A DNA stretch of 46,183 bases from DSWT01 sp035415725 (GCA_035415725.1 DAOOGN010000021.1:1-46183); one strand, 5' to 3'. Positions 14,874 through 23,631 are shown, counted from the stretch's first letter. Notes: a model not told the origin generated them from the letters alone. Program-made: numbers and translations.

Positions 14874-16577
14874 TCACATCCGTTCAGGGGCGTCCATGCC
14901 CATCAAATGCAGGACGCGGGCGAGGACATGCTGTGCGGCGCGGGCCAACATCAGCCGCGCCTGAGTCAACGCCACCTCTTCGGGCGCCGTGGAGACAATG
15001 CGACAGTCACGGTAGAAAGCATGAAACAACGCCGCCAGCTCGGTCGCATAGACCGTCAGCGAGTGCGGCGCCATGGCAGTAGCCGCCAGGGTGATGATTT
15101 CGGGCAGCGCCAGCATCTTGCGCACCAGCGCCAGCTCGCTCGGATGCGTCAGCAGCGTGGGATCGCCGGGCACGTCGAGGGCATAGCCTGCTTCGACGGC
15201 CTTGCGCAACACCCCGGCGATGCGTGTATGCGCGTACTGCACGTAGTAGACGGGATTGCGATCCGACTGCTCCACCGCCAGGTCGAGGTCGAAGTCTATC
15301 GTGACATCCACCGTGCGCGTGAGCAACATAAAGCGAATCGGGTCAGGGCCAATCTCATCCACCAGCTCGCGCAGGGTGACAAATTCACCGGAGCTTTTGG
15401 ACATCCGCACTTCCTGCCCGCCACGCAGAAGCGTCACCATCTGATAAAGGATGAACACCAGCCGGTTGACATCGACGCCCAGCGCCTTCGCCGCCGCCTG
15501 CACACGGGGGACATCGCCATGGTGGTCCGCCCCCCACACATAGATGGCTTTATCAAAGCCCCGCAGCACCACTTTGTTCCACAGATAGGCGATGTCTGAC
15601 GCCAGATACGTCGGGCGGTCCTCCGGCGTGGGAACAACCTGCGGCGAACGGATAAGCACGGCGTCTTTCTCCAAATCGGGATGGTGAAACCACGTGGCGC
15701 CCCCATACTCCAGGATATAGCCGCCGTCGCGCAGTTTCGCCAGCATAGCGTCGAACAAACCGCTCTCATAGAGGGACTTTTCGCTGAACCAGGTATCGAA
15801 GTGCACACGCAACTGCGCCAGATCATCGCGCACGCCGTCGAGAATCCGGGCGATGCCCCACACGCCGAGCGCATGGATGGCGGCATCGCGGTCCTGGGTG
15901 AGGTAGCGAGCGCCGAATTCGGCCTGCGCGCGCTGCGCCAGCTCGGTCACATACGTGGCAGGATAACCCTGTTCCGGGAAAGGCACATCGACGCCGAACA
16001 AATGGGCATAGCGCGCCAAGATGCTCGCGCCGAAATTACGTACCTTGGAACCCCCATCGTTGACATAGTATTCGCGCTCGACGGTGTAGCCGGCGGCCTC
16101 CAGCACCGCGGCCAGCGTGTCGCCGATAACGGCATTGCGCGCCGAGCCAATGGTGATCGGGCCGGTGGGGTTGGCGCTGACGAACTCGACCTGCACGCGC
16201 TGGCCGCTTCCCAGGGCCACGTTCCCCCATGATTCGCCGGCTGCGAGGATGATCGGCGTTTGTCGCGCCACCCAGGCATTAGCAAGCGTGAAATTAAGAT
16301 AACCCGGCGGCGCGACTTCCACCTGAGCGATGAAGTCGGCAGCGGGGATGGACTGCGCGACAGCCTGCGCAATCTGCAAAGGGGCGCGATGGAGCACGCG
16401 CGACAGCCCCATACACACCGGCGAAGCGTAATCGCCATGCGCCTCATGGCGGCTTTGATCGACGGAAATGATCTCAGGAAGGTCAAAAGCGGGCAAAGCG
16501 CCGGACGTTTGTGCGTCCTGCAACCCAACCCGAATCAGTGCGGCGATCTGCTCACGCAGTGGAACCGAAATCGTCAT
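14874..16577 (-). CDS. argS: Arginyl-tRNA synthetase with an atypical HIGH motif
   Basis: A 567-residue class I aminoacyl-tRNA synthetase. The N-terminal Add1-like domain, the ATP site segment SANPTGPITIGSARNAV, the EYYVNDGGSKVRNFG block, VRMSKSSGEFVTL and the C-terminal anticodon-binding DALR domain appear in order. The HIGH signature is TIGS at residues 142-145, so both histidines are replaced, while the KMSKS-like site is kept. The ATG overlaps the stop of the LysM-PA14 gene as TGATG. The gene looks intact otherwise. Whether the genome has a second, canonical argS cannot be seen here. Confidence 0.93.
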   Translation of the reverse strand: MTISVPLREQIAALIRVGLQDAQTSGALPAFDLPEIISVDQSRHEAHGDYASPVCMGLSRVLHRAPLQIAQAVAQSIPAADFIAQVEVAPPGYLNFTLANAWVARQTPIILAAGESWGNVALGSGQRVQVEFVSANPTGPITIGSARNAVIGDTLAAVLEAAGYTVEREYYVNDGGSKVRNFGASILARYAHLFGVDVPFPEQGYPATYVTELAQRAQAEFGARYLTQDRDAAIHALGVWGIARILDGVRDDLAQLRVHFDTWFSEKSLYESGLFDAMLAKLRDGGYILEYGGATWFHHPDLEKDAVLIRSPQVVPTPEDRPTYLASDIAYLWNKVVLRGFDKAIYVWGADHHGDVPRVQAAAKALGVDVNRLVFILYQMVTLLRGGQEVRMSKSSGEFVTLRELVDEIGPDPIRFMLLTRTVDVTIDFDLDLAVEQSDRNPVYYVQYAHTRIAGVLRKAVEAGYALDVPGDPTLLTHPSELALVRKMLALPEIITLAATAMAPHSLTVYATELAALFHAFYRDCRIVSTAPEEVALTQARLMLARAAQHVLARVLHLMGMDAPERM

Positions 16578-17803
16578 CAGCGCCGCTCCCACCATACGTA
16601 GATGAGGGCGTTGCCGCCATCCTCGTAATACTCGACCTTCACGGTATGCACCCCTGCGGTGAGATCGGCCTGGACACAGTAGGATAAGGCGTTAGCGGCA
16701 TGCCATTCGTCAATCAGCCGCACACCATCCACATAAAGACGCACCCCATCGTCCGCCATGGCGCAGAAAGCGTAGTTGTCTGCAAAGAAGGTGCCTTGCC
16801 GCGTCCAACGTACTCCGAAATAGTCCTCAGGGAGTCCACCAACGGGAGCATCCAGACCCCAGTTGAAGCCGATATTCCCATCTTTTTGTGTGACGACAGG
16901 CTTACCGCTCAAATCAGTATTACCGAAGTATTCACCCAACCACGCCTCGGTGGGCGCCGCGACACCCGGCGTGGCGGTAGGGGTCACAGACGCATTTCCC
17001 AGACGGGTGAAGGAGAACTGGATCGTCGCGGCTGCGGTATCGTCGAAGTACTCAATGACGACCGGGTGATTACCGGGCGACAGGGTGACATCGACCTGAT
17101 AAAGCGTCTCCGGCTGCACTTTCCATTGATCGATCACCACTGCGCCATCTATCCACAGGCGTGCGCCGTCATCCACCGTGACCTTAAAGCGGTACACTCC
17201 CCCGCGGAAGTTAATCGTGCGCGTCCAGCGCACCGAAAAATGATCTGTGTTAAGACGGGTATCCGGGGAACGCTGGCCCCAGTGGAAATTCACCGCGGCG
17301 TCGTTCCGCACCAACACAGGCGTGCCGGCAAGGTCCGGGACATTGAAGTACTCGCCATGCCAATTTCCGCCCGCCGGCTGCGACACCGGCGGGACAGGCG
17401 CCACGCCGGGGATCATCAGCCGCTGGCCCACGTAGATGTGATTGAGGTCGTAGATGCCGTTCGCCTGTGCTATGGCCCAGGCGGTTGTGCCGAAATAGCG
17501 CGCGATACTGTACAAAGTATCCCCCGCCTTCACGACATAGACGCCGGTAGCCGGTTGCGTCGTCGGTTTGGCAGGGATGATCAACCGCTGCCCCACATAA
17601 ATATAGTTAGGATTGAGTATATGGTTCGCGCGTGCCAGCGTCGAGACATCCACACCGTACAGCCGGGCGATACTGACAAGGGTTTCCCCCGGCTGAACAA
17701 TATGGGTGATGTCGCCGCTCAAAGCCGGCTGCGCGGCAACCCCACTCACCATCCACAACAACATTGCCACCACCCCTGAGACGAACAAGACTTTCTTCAT
17801 CAT
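16577..17803 (-). CDS. Secreted LysM-PA14 cell-surface protein
   Basis: A 408-residue exported protein. Residues 1-25 form a signal peptide ending near VAAQPA. Two LysM domains follow (about 36-78 and 89-132, with VQPGETLVSIARLYGV and VKAGDTLYSIARYFG), which bind peptidoglycan-type glycans. Two PA14 domains follow (about 148-275 and 285-408, each with WxGEYF and a DDGxRLWIDG-like block), beta-barrels that usually bind carbohydrate. AGGAGG precedes the paired ATG codons. It appears to lead a minus-strand run with argS and dcd, an odd mix of surface and translation genes. Likely role: envelope glycan binding. Confidence 0.88.
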   Translation of the reverse strand: MMKKVLFVSGVVAMLLWMVSGVAAQPALSGDITHIVQPGETLVSIARLYGVDVSTLARANHILNPNYIYVGQRLIIPAKPTTQPATGVYVVKAGDTLYSIARYFGTTAWAIAQANGIYDLNHIYVGQRLMIPGVAPVPPVSQPAGGNWHGEYFNVPDLAGTPVLVRNDAAVNFHWGQRSPDTRLNTDHFSVRWTRTINFRGGVYRFKVTVDDGARLWIDGAVVIDQWKVQPETLYQVDVTLSPGNHPVVIEYFDDTAAATIQFSFTRLGNASVTPTATPGVAAPTEAWLGEYFGNTDLSGKPVVTQKDGNIGFNWGLDAPVGGLPEDYFGVRWTRQGTFFADNYAFCAMADDGVRLYVDGVRLIDEWHAANALSYCVQADLTAGVHTVKVEYYEDGGNALIYVWWERR

Positions 17804-17889
17804 CGCACCTCCTGAGCATGAAAAACTATCGCCAGCGCCGCAATACTTACGGCAGTGAGTTTAGTAGTGACGCGGTTTGCACTACAGAA

Positions 17890-17965
17890 AGAGAGTTTAC
17901 CACAGAGCGCGCAGCTTTACTGTGTTTTCTCGGCGTTCTCAGCAACCTCTGCAGTGAAAAACAGG
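17890..17965. repeat. CACAGAG-type repeat, diverged copy, in a gene-free stretch
   Basis: The string TTTACCACAGAGCGCG followed by TCTCGGCGTTCTCAGC and CCTCTGCAGTGAAAAAC is a decayed member of the CACAGAG family. The rest of 17804-18153 shows no gene; the ORF there lacks any recognisable feature. Confidence 0.45.
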
Positions 17966-18153
17966 CCACGGCGTCACGACGGTTAGTGATTTCTCATCCC
18001 ATGATATACGTGAGCGTGTACAAGGTCAAGTTTGTATGCCTCGGTACTAAGCTCCTATGTACTTTCTTTCCATTTAGGGATACCATGGAGGGAATAGTTA
18101 GATACCTTCAAACAATAAAAAATTGGCCTGTATAGTCATATAAAGGCGTTTAG

Positions 18154-18531
18154 GTGGCTAAGATCCTCAGTTTGCATACCGAGATGGAAATCTTGCACTT
18201 GCTTCATCTCACCCTGGTACGTGCAGGTTATGAACACCTTTATACCACCGATCCTGACACGGCGCTCGCCATCCTGCGGAGTGAATCCGTCGACCTGTTT
18301 ATCCAAAACCTCATGCGCCCGGACATCAACGGATGCGAGTTCTACCAAATGATGCAAAACGATGACAAGCTCCGTGGTATCCGGGTCCTCATCATAAGCA
18401 CCTTGCAACCCACCCTTATCCCCACAACCTATTTCACCATGATCAGCAATCTCTATCCCCACCATTATCTCCTCATGCCTTTTAGCCCCCACATCCTGGT
18501 GGAGACGGTGCAGAGAATCCTGTCCGAGTAA
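18154..18531 (+). CDS. Degenerate (pseudo-)receiver domain protein
   Basis: A 125-residue stand-alone protein with the layout of a response-regulator receiver domain. The hydrophobic beta strands and helices match, for example VDLFIQNLMRPDINGCEF against the usual DLxLLDxxMPxxDGxE. However, the phosphoacceptor Asp is Asn52, the N-terminal acidic pair is His8-Thr9, and the conserved Lys before PF is Met108. It therefore should not be phosphorylated in the usual way and may act by binding alone. The start is GTG with AAAGG 7 bases upstream. It stands alone, upstream of ychF. Partner unknown. Confidence 0.75.
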   Translation: MAKILSLHTEMEILHLLHLTLVRAGYEHLYTTDPDTALAILRSESVDLFIQNLMRPDINGCEFYQMMQNDDKLRGIRVLIISTLQPTLIPTTYFTMISNLYPHHYLLMPFSPHILVETVQRILSE

Positions 18532-18681
18532 AATCCAAGATCCCCCACCGCATGACCGGTGTCATGGGGGTCATGAAGCCACTTTTGAAAATGCACCGTC
18601 CGGCCCGGCCTATCCCCAATCCAGGGGGGATAAGACAGATTATTGGAAAGAGGAAAACGATCATCTGATCATGGTGCCTGA

Positions 18682-18745
18682 GTAACTATTCAGCCGTCCT
18701 TGCCAGGTGACAAACGGGACTTTGGGGATAGTGCATAGGGTGGGA
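18682..18745. mobile_element. MITE-like element, family GTNACTATTCAG, remnant
   Basis: Begins GTAACTATTCAGCCGTCC, then TTGCCAGGTGACAAACG and ACTTTGGGGA, the same as the reverse of the right arm of the copy at 35354-35697, and stops near 18745. It lies just upstream of the ychF promoter. The remainder of 18532-18815 has no gene. Confidence 0.65.
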
Positions 18746-18768
18746 GAAGTGCAAAATCACATCACCTA

Positions 18769-18777
18769 TGGTATAAT
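18769..18777 (+). promoter_or_regulatory. Extended -10 promoter of ychF
   Basis: TGGTATAAT is a perfect extended -10 element. No good -35 is visible (GTGCAA at the expected place), which is common for extended -10 promoters. AAGGAG at 18803-18808 serves the ATG at 18816. Confidence 0.65.
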
Positions 18778-18815
18778 GTTTATATCGAGTTAGGATAAGG
18801 CGAAGGAGTTTTTTT

Positions 18816-19898
18816 ATGGAACTGGGGATCATCGGATTGCCTACCAGTGGGAAAACAACCGTTTTTAACGCGCTCACCCGAGCAAATCGCCCCACCACTG
18901 TTGCCTCGAGTGGTCGATTGGAGCTCTTCAGCCTGATGGTCGATGTACCCGATCCACGTGTTGATGTGCTCAGTAAAATCTACAATCCGCGCAAAACGAT
19001 CTACGCCAAAGTCACCTATACCGACATGGCCGGGCTGGACCAAGACATCGGGAAGATCGGACTGACCGGTGAGCTACGCAACAGAATCGCGCCGATGGAC
19101 GCTTTCGTCCATGTGGTCCGCGCTTTCGAAAATGACCTTGTTCCTCATCTTGCCGGCAGCGTCAACCCCCAACGCGATCTCGAGACGCTGGATAACGAGC
19201 TGTTGCTGGCCGATATGCTGACCGTCGAGAACCGTCTGGCGCGCATCGAAGAAGGTCTGCACAAAGGGGCACGTGGCGACGAGCGCAAAGCTCTGCTGGA
19301 AAGTCAGGAGCTGTTTCAACGTCTCCACACGGCCTTGAACGCGAATACACCATTGCGCGATTTAGACCTGACCCCTGAGGAAGTCGCCGGCTTGCATGGC
19401 TATAGCCTGCTGACGCTCAAACCCGTCCTTGTGCTGCTCAACGCCGGCGAGGATCCTATCGATCCCCACCGGGTCGTCACCTACCATCACAAGAATTCGA
19501 CGGTGCTCGCCATGCAAGGCAAACTGGAAATGGAAATCGGTCAGCTCTCGGCGGAGGAAGCCACAGACTTTATGGAAGAGTTCGGCATCCAAGAGCTGGC
19601 ATTGTCGCGCGTGATCCAGGCCTCCTACAAACTGGTCGGATTACAATCCTTTTTCACCGTGGGTGAAGACGAAGTACGCGCATGGAACGTCAGAGTTGGC
19701 GCGAATGCCCAGGAAGCGGCCGGCGTCATCCATACAGACCTGGCGCGTGGCTTCATCCGTGCCGAAGTGATCAGCTACAACGATCACATCGCCGAAGGCA
19801 CGCTGGCGGCCGCGCGCAAAGCAGGCAAAGTACGCCTGGAAGGCAAGGATTACATCGTCCAGGACGGCGATATCATCCACGTGCGTTTCTCGATATAG
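18816..19898 (+). CDS. ychF: YchF-type P-loop ATPase of the Obg family
   Basis: A 360-residue ribosome-associated ATPase/GTPase. The P-loop GLPTSGKTT is at residues 7-15, the TDMAGL motif stands for the usual DIAGL, and NAGED occupies the NxxE position that favours ATP in YchF. The C-terminal TGS-like domain ends with AVISYNDHI-type residues (RAEVISYNDHIAEG) and DYIVQDGDIIHVRF, as in family members. YchF is linked to translation and oxidative stress responses. It starts a plus-strand run with the histidine kinase 7 bases downstream. Confidence 0.94.
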   Translation: MELGIIGLPTSGKTTVFNALTRANRPTTVASSGRLELFSLMVDVPDPRVDVLSKIYNPRKTIYAKVTYTDMAGLDQDIGKIGLTGELRNRIAPMDAFVHVVRAFENDLVPHLAGSVNPQRDLETLDNELLLADMLTVENRLARIEEGLHKGARGDERKALLESQELFQRLHTALNANTPLRDLDLTPEEVAGLHGYSLLTLKPVLVLLNAGEDPIDPHRVVTYHHKNSTVLAMQGKLEMEIGQLSAEEATDFMEEFGIQELALSRVIQASYKLVGLQSFFTVGEDEVRAWNVRVGANAQEAAGVIHTDLARGFIRAEVISYNDHIAEGTLAAARKAGKVRLEGKDYIVQDGDIIHVRFSI

Positions 19899-19905
19899 AG
19901 CCAAA

Positions 19906-21780
19906 ATGACTAAGAAAACTACCCAGCGTAGCAAACCCAAACCTGCCAAGAAAAAGCCGCCCGCCAAAACGGCCCGCCGACAGCCAGAACCAGGAGCGAT
20001 ATTGAGCGAATCCGAGCTCAAAATCGAGTGGTTGTTCGTCAACCTGCGCTGGTTCTTTTTGGTGGCCGTGGCCGGAGTCATTGGTATTGAGGCAGCGATC
20101 AAGTCTCTGCAGTTTCCAGGTGTAGTCATCGCCCTACTGCTGGTAGGGTGCGCTGCCAATGTCATGACCATGGTGGCACTGCTCCAAAACACACTGAGTC
20201 CAGGCATCCAGCGTATGACTCTGCTTCAGGACATTGGATTGACCCTGGGATTTATCACCGGCTCAGGCGGGACAGAAAGTCCGCTGCTCTTTTTCTCGCT
20301 CATTCCGATTACCACAGCCGCCCTCCGCTTCTCTCGATTGTATGGCCTCAGCGTTGTCATCAGTGTCGTGCTGGCCTACTGGGCCATCGTCTGGAACCAG
20401 CACGGATTTGCGCTGACAACACCCTTCAGCACCCTGATGACGCAGGCATTCCCCTACTTCACCAACGGCATTGTGCTGTTGTTGGCCGGCAGCGCCGTTA
20501 GCCAGATCGGCGTGCGCATCAAGCAGGCGCTCACCGCCGAACGCGAGAAACAGGAACGGGAAGCACAGTCAGCCCTGGAGTCGGCGCACCAAAAAGTTCG
20601 CCTCATCTTTGAGTTGGCCAGCACCCTGAGCGCCACCCTCAACTACGAGCGCGTCCTCGAAGCCGCCCTGGATGTGAGCGACGCCGGGTTACATGAATTT
20701 TATACCGGCGACAACACAGAAATCAGCCAGATCGGCCTGATTCTGCTCTTTGGCATGGATCAAACGCTCTATGTGGTGAAGGCCAGGGGGGCTTCGACGC
20801 AGGATGAGCGCTTGCGGTTTCCCGCGCAAGAAGGCGCCTTGGCCGAAGCTGTTGAAAAAGCAAACCCCGTCATCATCGATTCACCTAGAGATGATCCAGA
20901 ATTGGGGAAGATCGTGGCCATGCAGAGCTGTCAGCAAGCCATTGTCGTTCCCCTGCGCGCCGGGTTTGAAAGTTATGGATTGCTCGTTCTGGGCAGCTCA
21001 GAACCCGCCGTCTACACACCCGACTTTCAGGACCTGCTGGTCGCCATCTGCAACCAGGCAGTGATGGCACTGCAAAATGCCACGCTCTACCAGAACTTGA
21101 CGGAAGAGAAAGACCGTCTGGTGACGGTGGAAGAGGATGCCCGCAAAAAACTGGCGCGGAACCTTCACGACGGACCGACGCAAACCATCGCGGCCATTGC
21201 CATGCGGCTCAATTACATTCGGATGCTCGTCACGCGCGAACCGGAAAAGTCCATTGAGGAGCTTCAGCAGTTGGAGGAGCTGGCGCGTAAAACGACCAAA
21301 GAAATCCGCCAGATGCTTTTCACTTTACGGCCCCTCATCCTGGAATCGCAGGGACTCATTGCAGCGCTCCAACAACTCAAACAAAAAGTCTCCGAAACAG
21401 ACCCCCTGCCGGTCATCAATCTGGAATTAAACAAAGAGGCCGAGAGCTTACTCAGCACAGAAGCGCAGGGCGCCGTCTTTTACATCACCGACGAAGCCAC
21501 CACCAACGCCCGCAAATACGCCAAAGCGAAGAACCTCTGGATTCGACTTTACCGGCGCGGTATGAACGTCATTACGGAAATCGAGGATGATGGCGTGGGA
21601 TTCGACGTCGCCGCGCTGGAAGCCAACTATGCCACGCGCGGCAGTCTGGGGATGATCAACCTGCGCGAACGGGCGACCCTGGTGAAAGGTAAAACCGTCA
21701 TCAAATCTGCACCGGGCCAGGGCACCAAAATCACCGTCACCATCCCGGTTGTCTTGCCAGAAGCCGAATTCGAGCCTTGA
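19906..21780 (+). CDS. Membrane sensor histidine kinase (GAF, HisKA_3, HATPase)
   Basis: A 624-residue sensor kinase. It has a very basic Lys/Pro-rich N-terminus (2-25), about six membrane segments (49-200), a coiled-coil stretch (205-235), a GAF domain (about 232-390), the dimerisation helix with phospho-acceptor His421 in ARNLHDGPTQ, and a HATPase domain with Asn534 and DDGVGF near 561-566. The HisKA_3 class usually partners NarL/LuxR-type regulators, yet the only full regulator nearby is OmpR-type. It follows ychF after 7 bases and overlaps the next gene, so these are co-transcribed. The signal is unknown. Confidence 0.92.
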   Translation: MTKKTTQRSKPKPAKKKPPAKTARRQPEPGAILSESELKIEWLFVNLRWFFLVAVAGVIGIEAAIKSLQFPGVVIALLLVGCAANVMTMVALLQNTLSPGIQRMTLLQDIGLTLGFITGSGGTESPLLFFSLIPITTAALRFSRLYGLSVVISVVLAYWAIVWNQHGFALTTPFSTLMTQAFPYFTNGIVLLLAGSAVSQIGVRIKQALTAEREKQEREAQSALESAHQKVRLIFELASTLSATLNYERVLEAALDVSDAGLHEFYTGDNTEISQIGLILLFGMDQTLYVVKARGASTQDERLRFPAQEGALAEAVEKANPVIIDSPRDDPELGKIVAMQSCQQAIVVPLRAGFESYGLLVLGSSEPAVYTPDFQDLLVAICNQAVMALQNATLYQNLTEEKDRLVTVEEDARKKLARNLHDGPTQTIAAIAMRLNYIRMLVTREPEKSIEELQQLEELARKTTKEIRQMLFTLRPLILESQGLIAALQQLKQKVSETDPLPVINLELNKEAESLLSTEAQGAVFYITDEATTNARKYAKAKNLWIRLYRRGMNVITEIEDDGVGFDVAALEANYATRGSLGMINLRERATLVKGKTVIKSAPGQGTKITVTIPVVLPEAEFEP

Positions 21781-22481
21781 ACACCGAATCCGCTTTGCTA
21801 GAACGCTGGCTCTGGCTAACCGCCTCTCTGGGCATCGCCACACTTGCCAGCGCTATCCGCTGGTTTTTAGAGAGACCTCGACCGCCACAAAATCTGCCGC
21901 GCGCGATGCCGGAAAAGCCGTGGATCTTTCAACCTCTGCGGTTATTATATGCCGTGGGCATGCCGGCAGCAGCTTTCTTGTGGCGCGGCGCGCTGACCGC
22001 CAGTGGACTGGGATTGCAGCAGTTTTTCTGGAGCAACAACCCCACTCTCGATATGGCCGCCGGTGATTGGACCAACTGGGTCCGTGATATGGGATGGACA
22101 TGCGCGCTGGCCTTCGGCTTCTGGCTGCTGGTGATGATCGCCGAGCGCCCAACGCGAACACCCCTCAAACAACACCGCCTGGATATAGCGCTACGTGAGG
22201 CTATCTACCATCAAGTCCACTGGGCCTTCTATCGTGAACCCTTTGTACTGCTGTTGGGCGTTGGCCTGGGAACATGGGGCGGCCTGATTCCGGTTGCCGC
22301 CGAAGCCGTCGTCAACCCGGCGCGCTGGACCGATCTGCAATTCCCCACCCGTGGACGGGATTTCCTCATCCGTGTCGGACTGGCCGTATTGAGCGCTCTG
22401 CTCTTTATCCAAACTCAGAACATCTGGCTCGCCATCCTCGCCGACACCGGGCTGACATGGCTCTTAGGACAAACGTCCTAA
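21777..22481 (+). CDS. Integral membrane protein coupled to the histidine kinase
   Basis: A 234-residue hydrophobic protein with about five or six membrane segments. It starts with TTG inside TTGA, overlapping the kinase stop by 4 bases, which points to coupled translation. The C-terminal NIWLAILADTGLTWLLG faintly recalls CPBP-type (CAAX protease-like) proteins, but the catalytic EExxR motif is not evident. It might be an accessory or input component of the kinase. No firm family assigned. Confidence 0.7.
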   Translation: MNTESALLERWLWLTASLGIATLASAIRWFLERPRPPQNLPRAMPEKPWIFQPLRLLYAVGMPAAAFLWRGALTASGLGLQQFFWSNNPTLDMAAGDWTNWVRDMGWTCALAFGFWLLVMIAERPTRTPLKQHRLDIALREAIYHQVHWAFYREPFVLLLGVGLGTWGGLIPVAAEAVVNPARWTDLQFPTRGRDFLIRVGLAVLSALLFIQTQNIWLAILADTGLTWLLGQTS

Positions 22482-22720
22482 ACTAAGATGAATGCCAGGA
22501 CGACGAGCAACGTCAGCATCGCCAGCGCCAACCACCCTATTTTCTTGAGATCGGTCAACACGTAACGATACTCTTCCACTAAATCCGTGTTGGCCGGCAG
22601 CGTGGAGACCGTCTCCGCCTGGCGCACCGGGGTCACGACCCCACTCGGCTTGCCGGGCTGATAGCGCTGACTTTCGGACAAGCGGGGACCACCACTGCGC
22701 TTTTTTGCTTTCTTGGCCAT
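22478..22720 (-). CDS. Small tail-anchored membrane protein
   Basis: An 80-residue protein with a very basic start (MAKKAKKRSGG), a polar middle, and one C-terminal hydrophobic segment (IGWLALAMLTLLVVLAFILV). AAGGAG lies about 10 bases ahead of the chosen ATG. It converges on and overlaps the preceding membrane-protein gene by 4 bases. The architecture is that of a tail-anchored protein. No family recognised. Confidence 0.6.
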   Translation of the reverse strand: MAKKAKKRSGGPRLSESQRYQPGKPSGVVTPVRQAETVSTLPANTDLVEEYRYVLTDLKKIGWLALAMLTLLVVLAFILV

Positions 22721-22812
22721 GCTCTTGCGACTCCTTGTCTTCTCGAATTGAACCCTATTTTCGCCGACTTGGCGATTTTGGCAAGCGGTCAAAAGTCAAC
22801 AGCGTGGCGTCG

Positions 22813-22831
22813 GGCGAATAGGCAATTCGCC
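22813..22831. repeat. GGCGAAT palindrome
   Basis: GGCGAATAGGCAATTCGCC, a hairpin of 7-bp arms related to the first palindrome at 8615-8670. It lies between the small membrane protein and the response regulator. Confidence 0.55.
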
Positions 22832-22860
22832 TACTATCAGGATAACACCAGGGCACCAGA

Positions 22861-23565
22861 ATGACAGAGAAGATATTGGTCGTTGAGGACGAGTTAGTGC
22901 TGCGGGAAACATTGGCCTATAACCTGGTCAAACAAGGATACGAAGTCAGTACGGCGGTGGATGGGCGGCAGGCCGTGGATATGGCGCGGCAGACGCCGCC
23001 GGATCTGATTCTCCTGGATATTATGCTGCCGAAATTAGATGGCTTCGAGGTATGCCGTCTGTTGCGCCGAGAACTGTCCACACCGATCATCATGCTTACA
23101 GCCCGCACGGATGAGGTGGACAAGATCGTGGGACTGGAAGTCGGCGCAGACGACTACCTGACCAAACCGTTCAGCATGCGGGAGTTGCTGGCACGCGTCA
23201 AGGCGCAATTGCGGCGCGTGAGATTGTCACAGGAAAAATTCGCACCGGAGACATCGACGCCGACCCGGCAGATGCGCTTCGAGGACCTGATGTTCGATCT
23301 GGACCGTCACGAGGTCTATCTGCAGGATAAGCCGCTGGCGCTCAAGCCGAAAGAATACGAACTCCTCATCTATCTGGCGCAGCACCACGGGAAGACGCTT
23401 TCGCGCGACCAGCTCTTGGAAGAAGTATGGGGTTGGGATTTCAGCGGCGGCAGCCGCACGGTCGATGTACACGTGCGCTGGCTCCGTGAGAAACTGGAAG
23501 TCGATCCCGCCCATCCAACGCGCCTGGTCACCGTGCGCGGAGCCGGCTATCGCTTCGAGGGATAG
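22861..23565 (+). CDS. OmpR/PhoB-type response regulator, probably controlling the pst genes
   Basis: A 234-residue regulator. The receiver domain is complete: Glu9-Asp10, phosphoacceptor Asp53 in LLDIMLP, Thr80 and Lys102 in TKPFS. The C-terminal winged helix (about 130-234) has LTPKEYELL-like ALKPKEYELLIYL, SRDQLLEEVWGWD and RTVDVHVRWLREKLE, all typical of PhoB/PhoP/RegX3. Its position directly ahead of a PHO box and pstSCAB-phoU makes a phosphate-response role likely. No PhoR-type kinase lies adjacent; the upstream HisKA_3 kinase is not the expected class. Confidence 0.93.
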   Translation: MTEKILVVEDELVLRETLAYNLVKQGYEVSTAVDGRQAVDMARQTPPDLILLDIMLPKLDGFEVCRLLRRELSTPIIMLTARTDEVDKIVGLEVGADDYLTKPFSMRELLARVKAQLRRVRLSQEKFAPETSTPTRQMRFEDLMFDLDRHEVYLQDKPLALKPKEYELLIYLAQHHGKTLSRDQLLEEVWGWDFSGGSRTVDVHVRWLREKLEVDPAHPTRLVTVRGAGYRFEG

Positions 23566-23577
23566 AAAAATAGACCT

Positions 23578-23631
23578 TTAACCCAATGTTAACATCCTGT
23601 TGAATATCCATTAACCTGCCCGTGGTACGAT
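23578..23631 (+). promoter_or_regulatory. PHO box and -10 of the pst operon
   Basis: Four direct repeats at exact 11-base spacing: TTAACC (23578), TTAACA (23589), TTGAAT (23600) and TTAACC (23611). This matches the TTAACA-type repeats bound by PhoP/PhoB dimers. A -10-like TACGAT at 23626-23631 follows the last repeat after 9 bases, as in class II Pho promoters where the box replaces the -35. The operon should be induced by phosphate limitation. Confidence 0.8.

Noticed and set aside
17764..18135. 123-residue plus-strand ORF
   Set aside because: It overlaps the LysM-PA14 start region antisense and a decayed repeat; no domain or ribosome site.
19906..21780. PhoR partner of the phosphate regulator
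   Set aside because: The dimerisation region is HisKA_3 (LHDGPTQ), not the HisKA class of PhoR.
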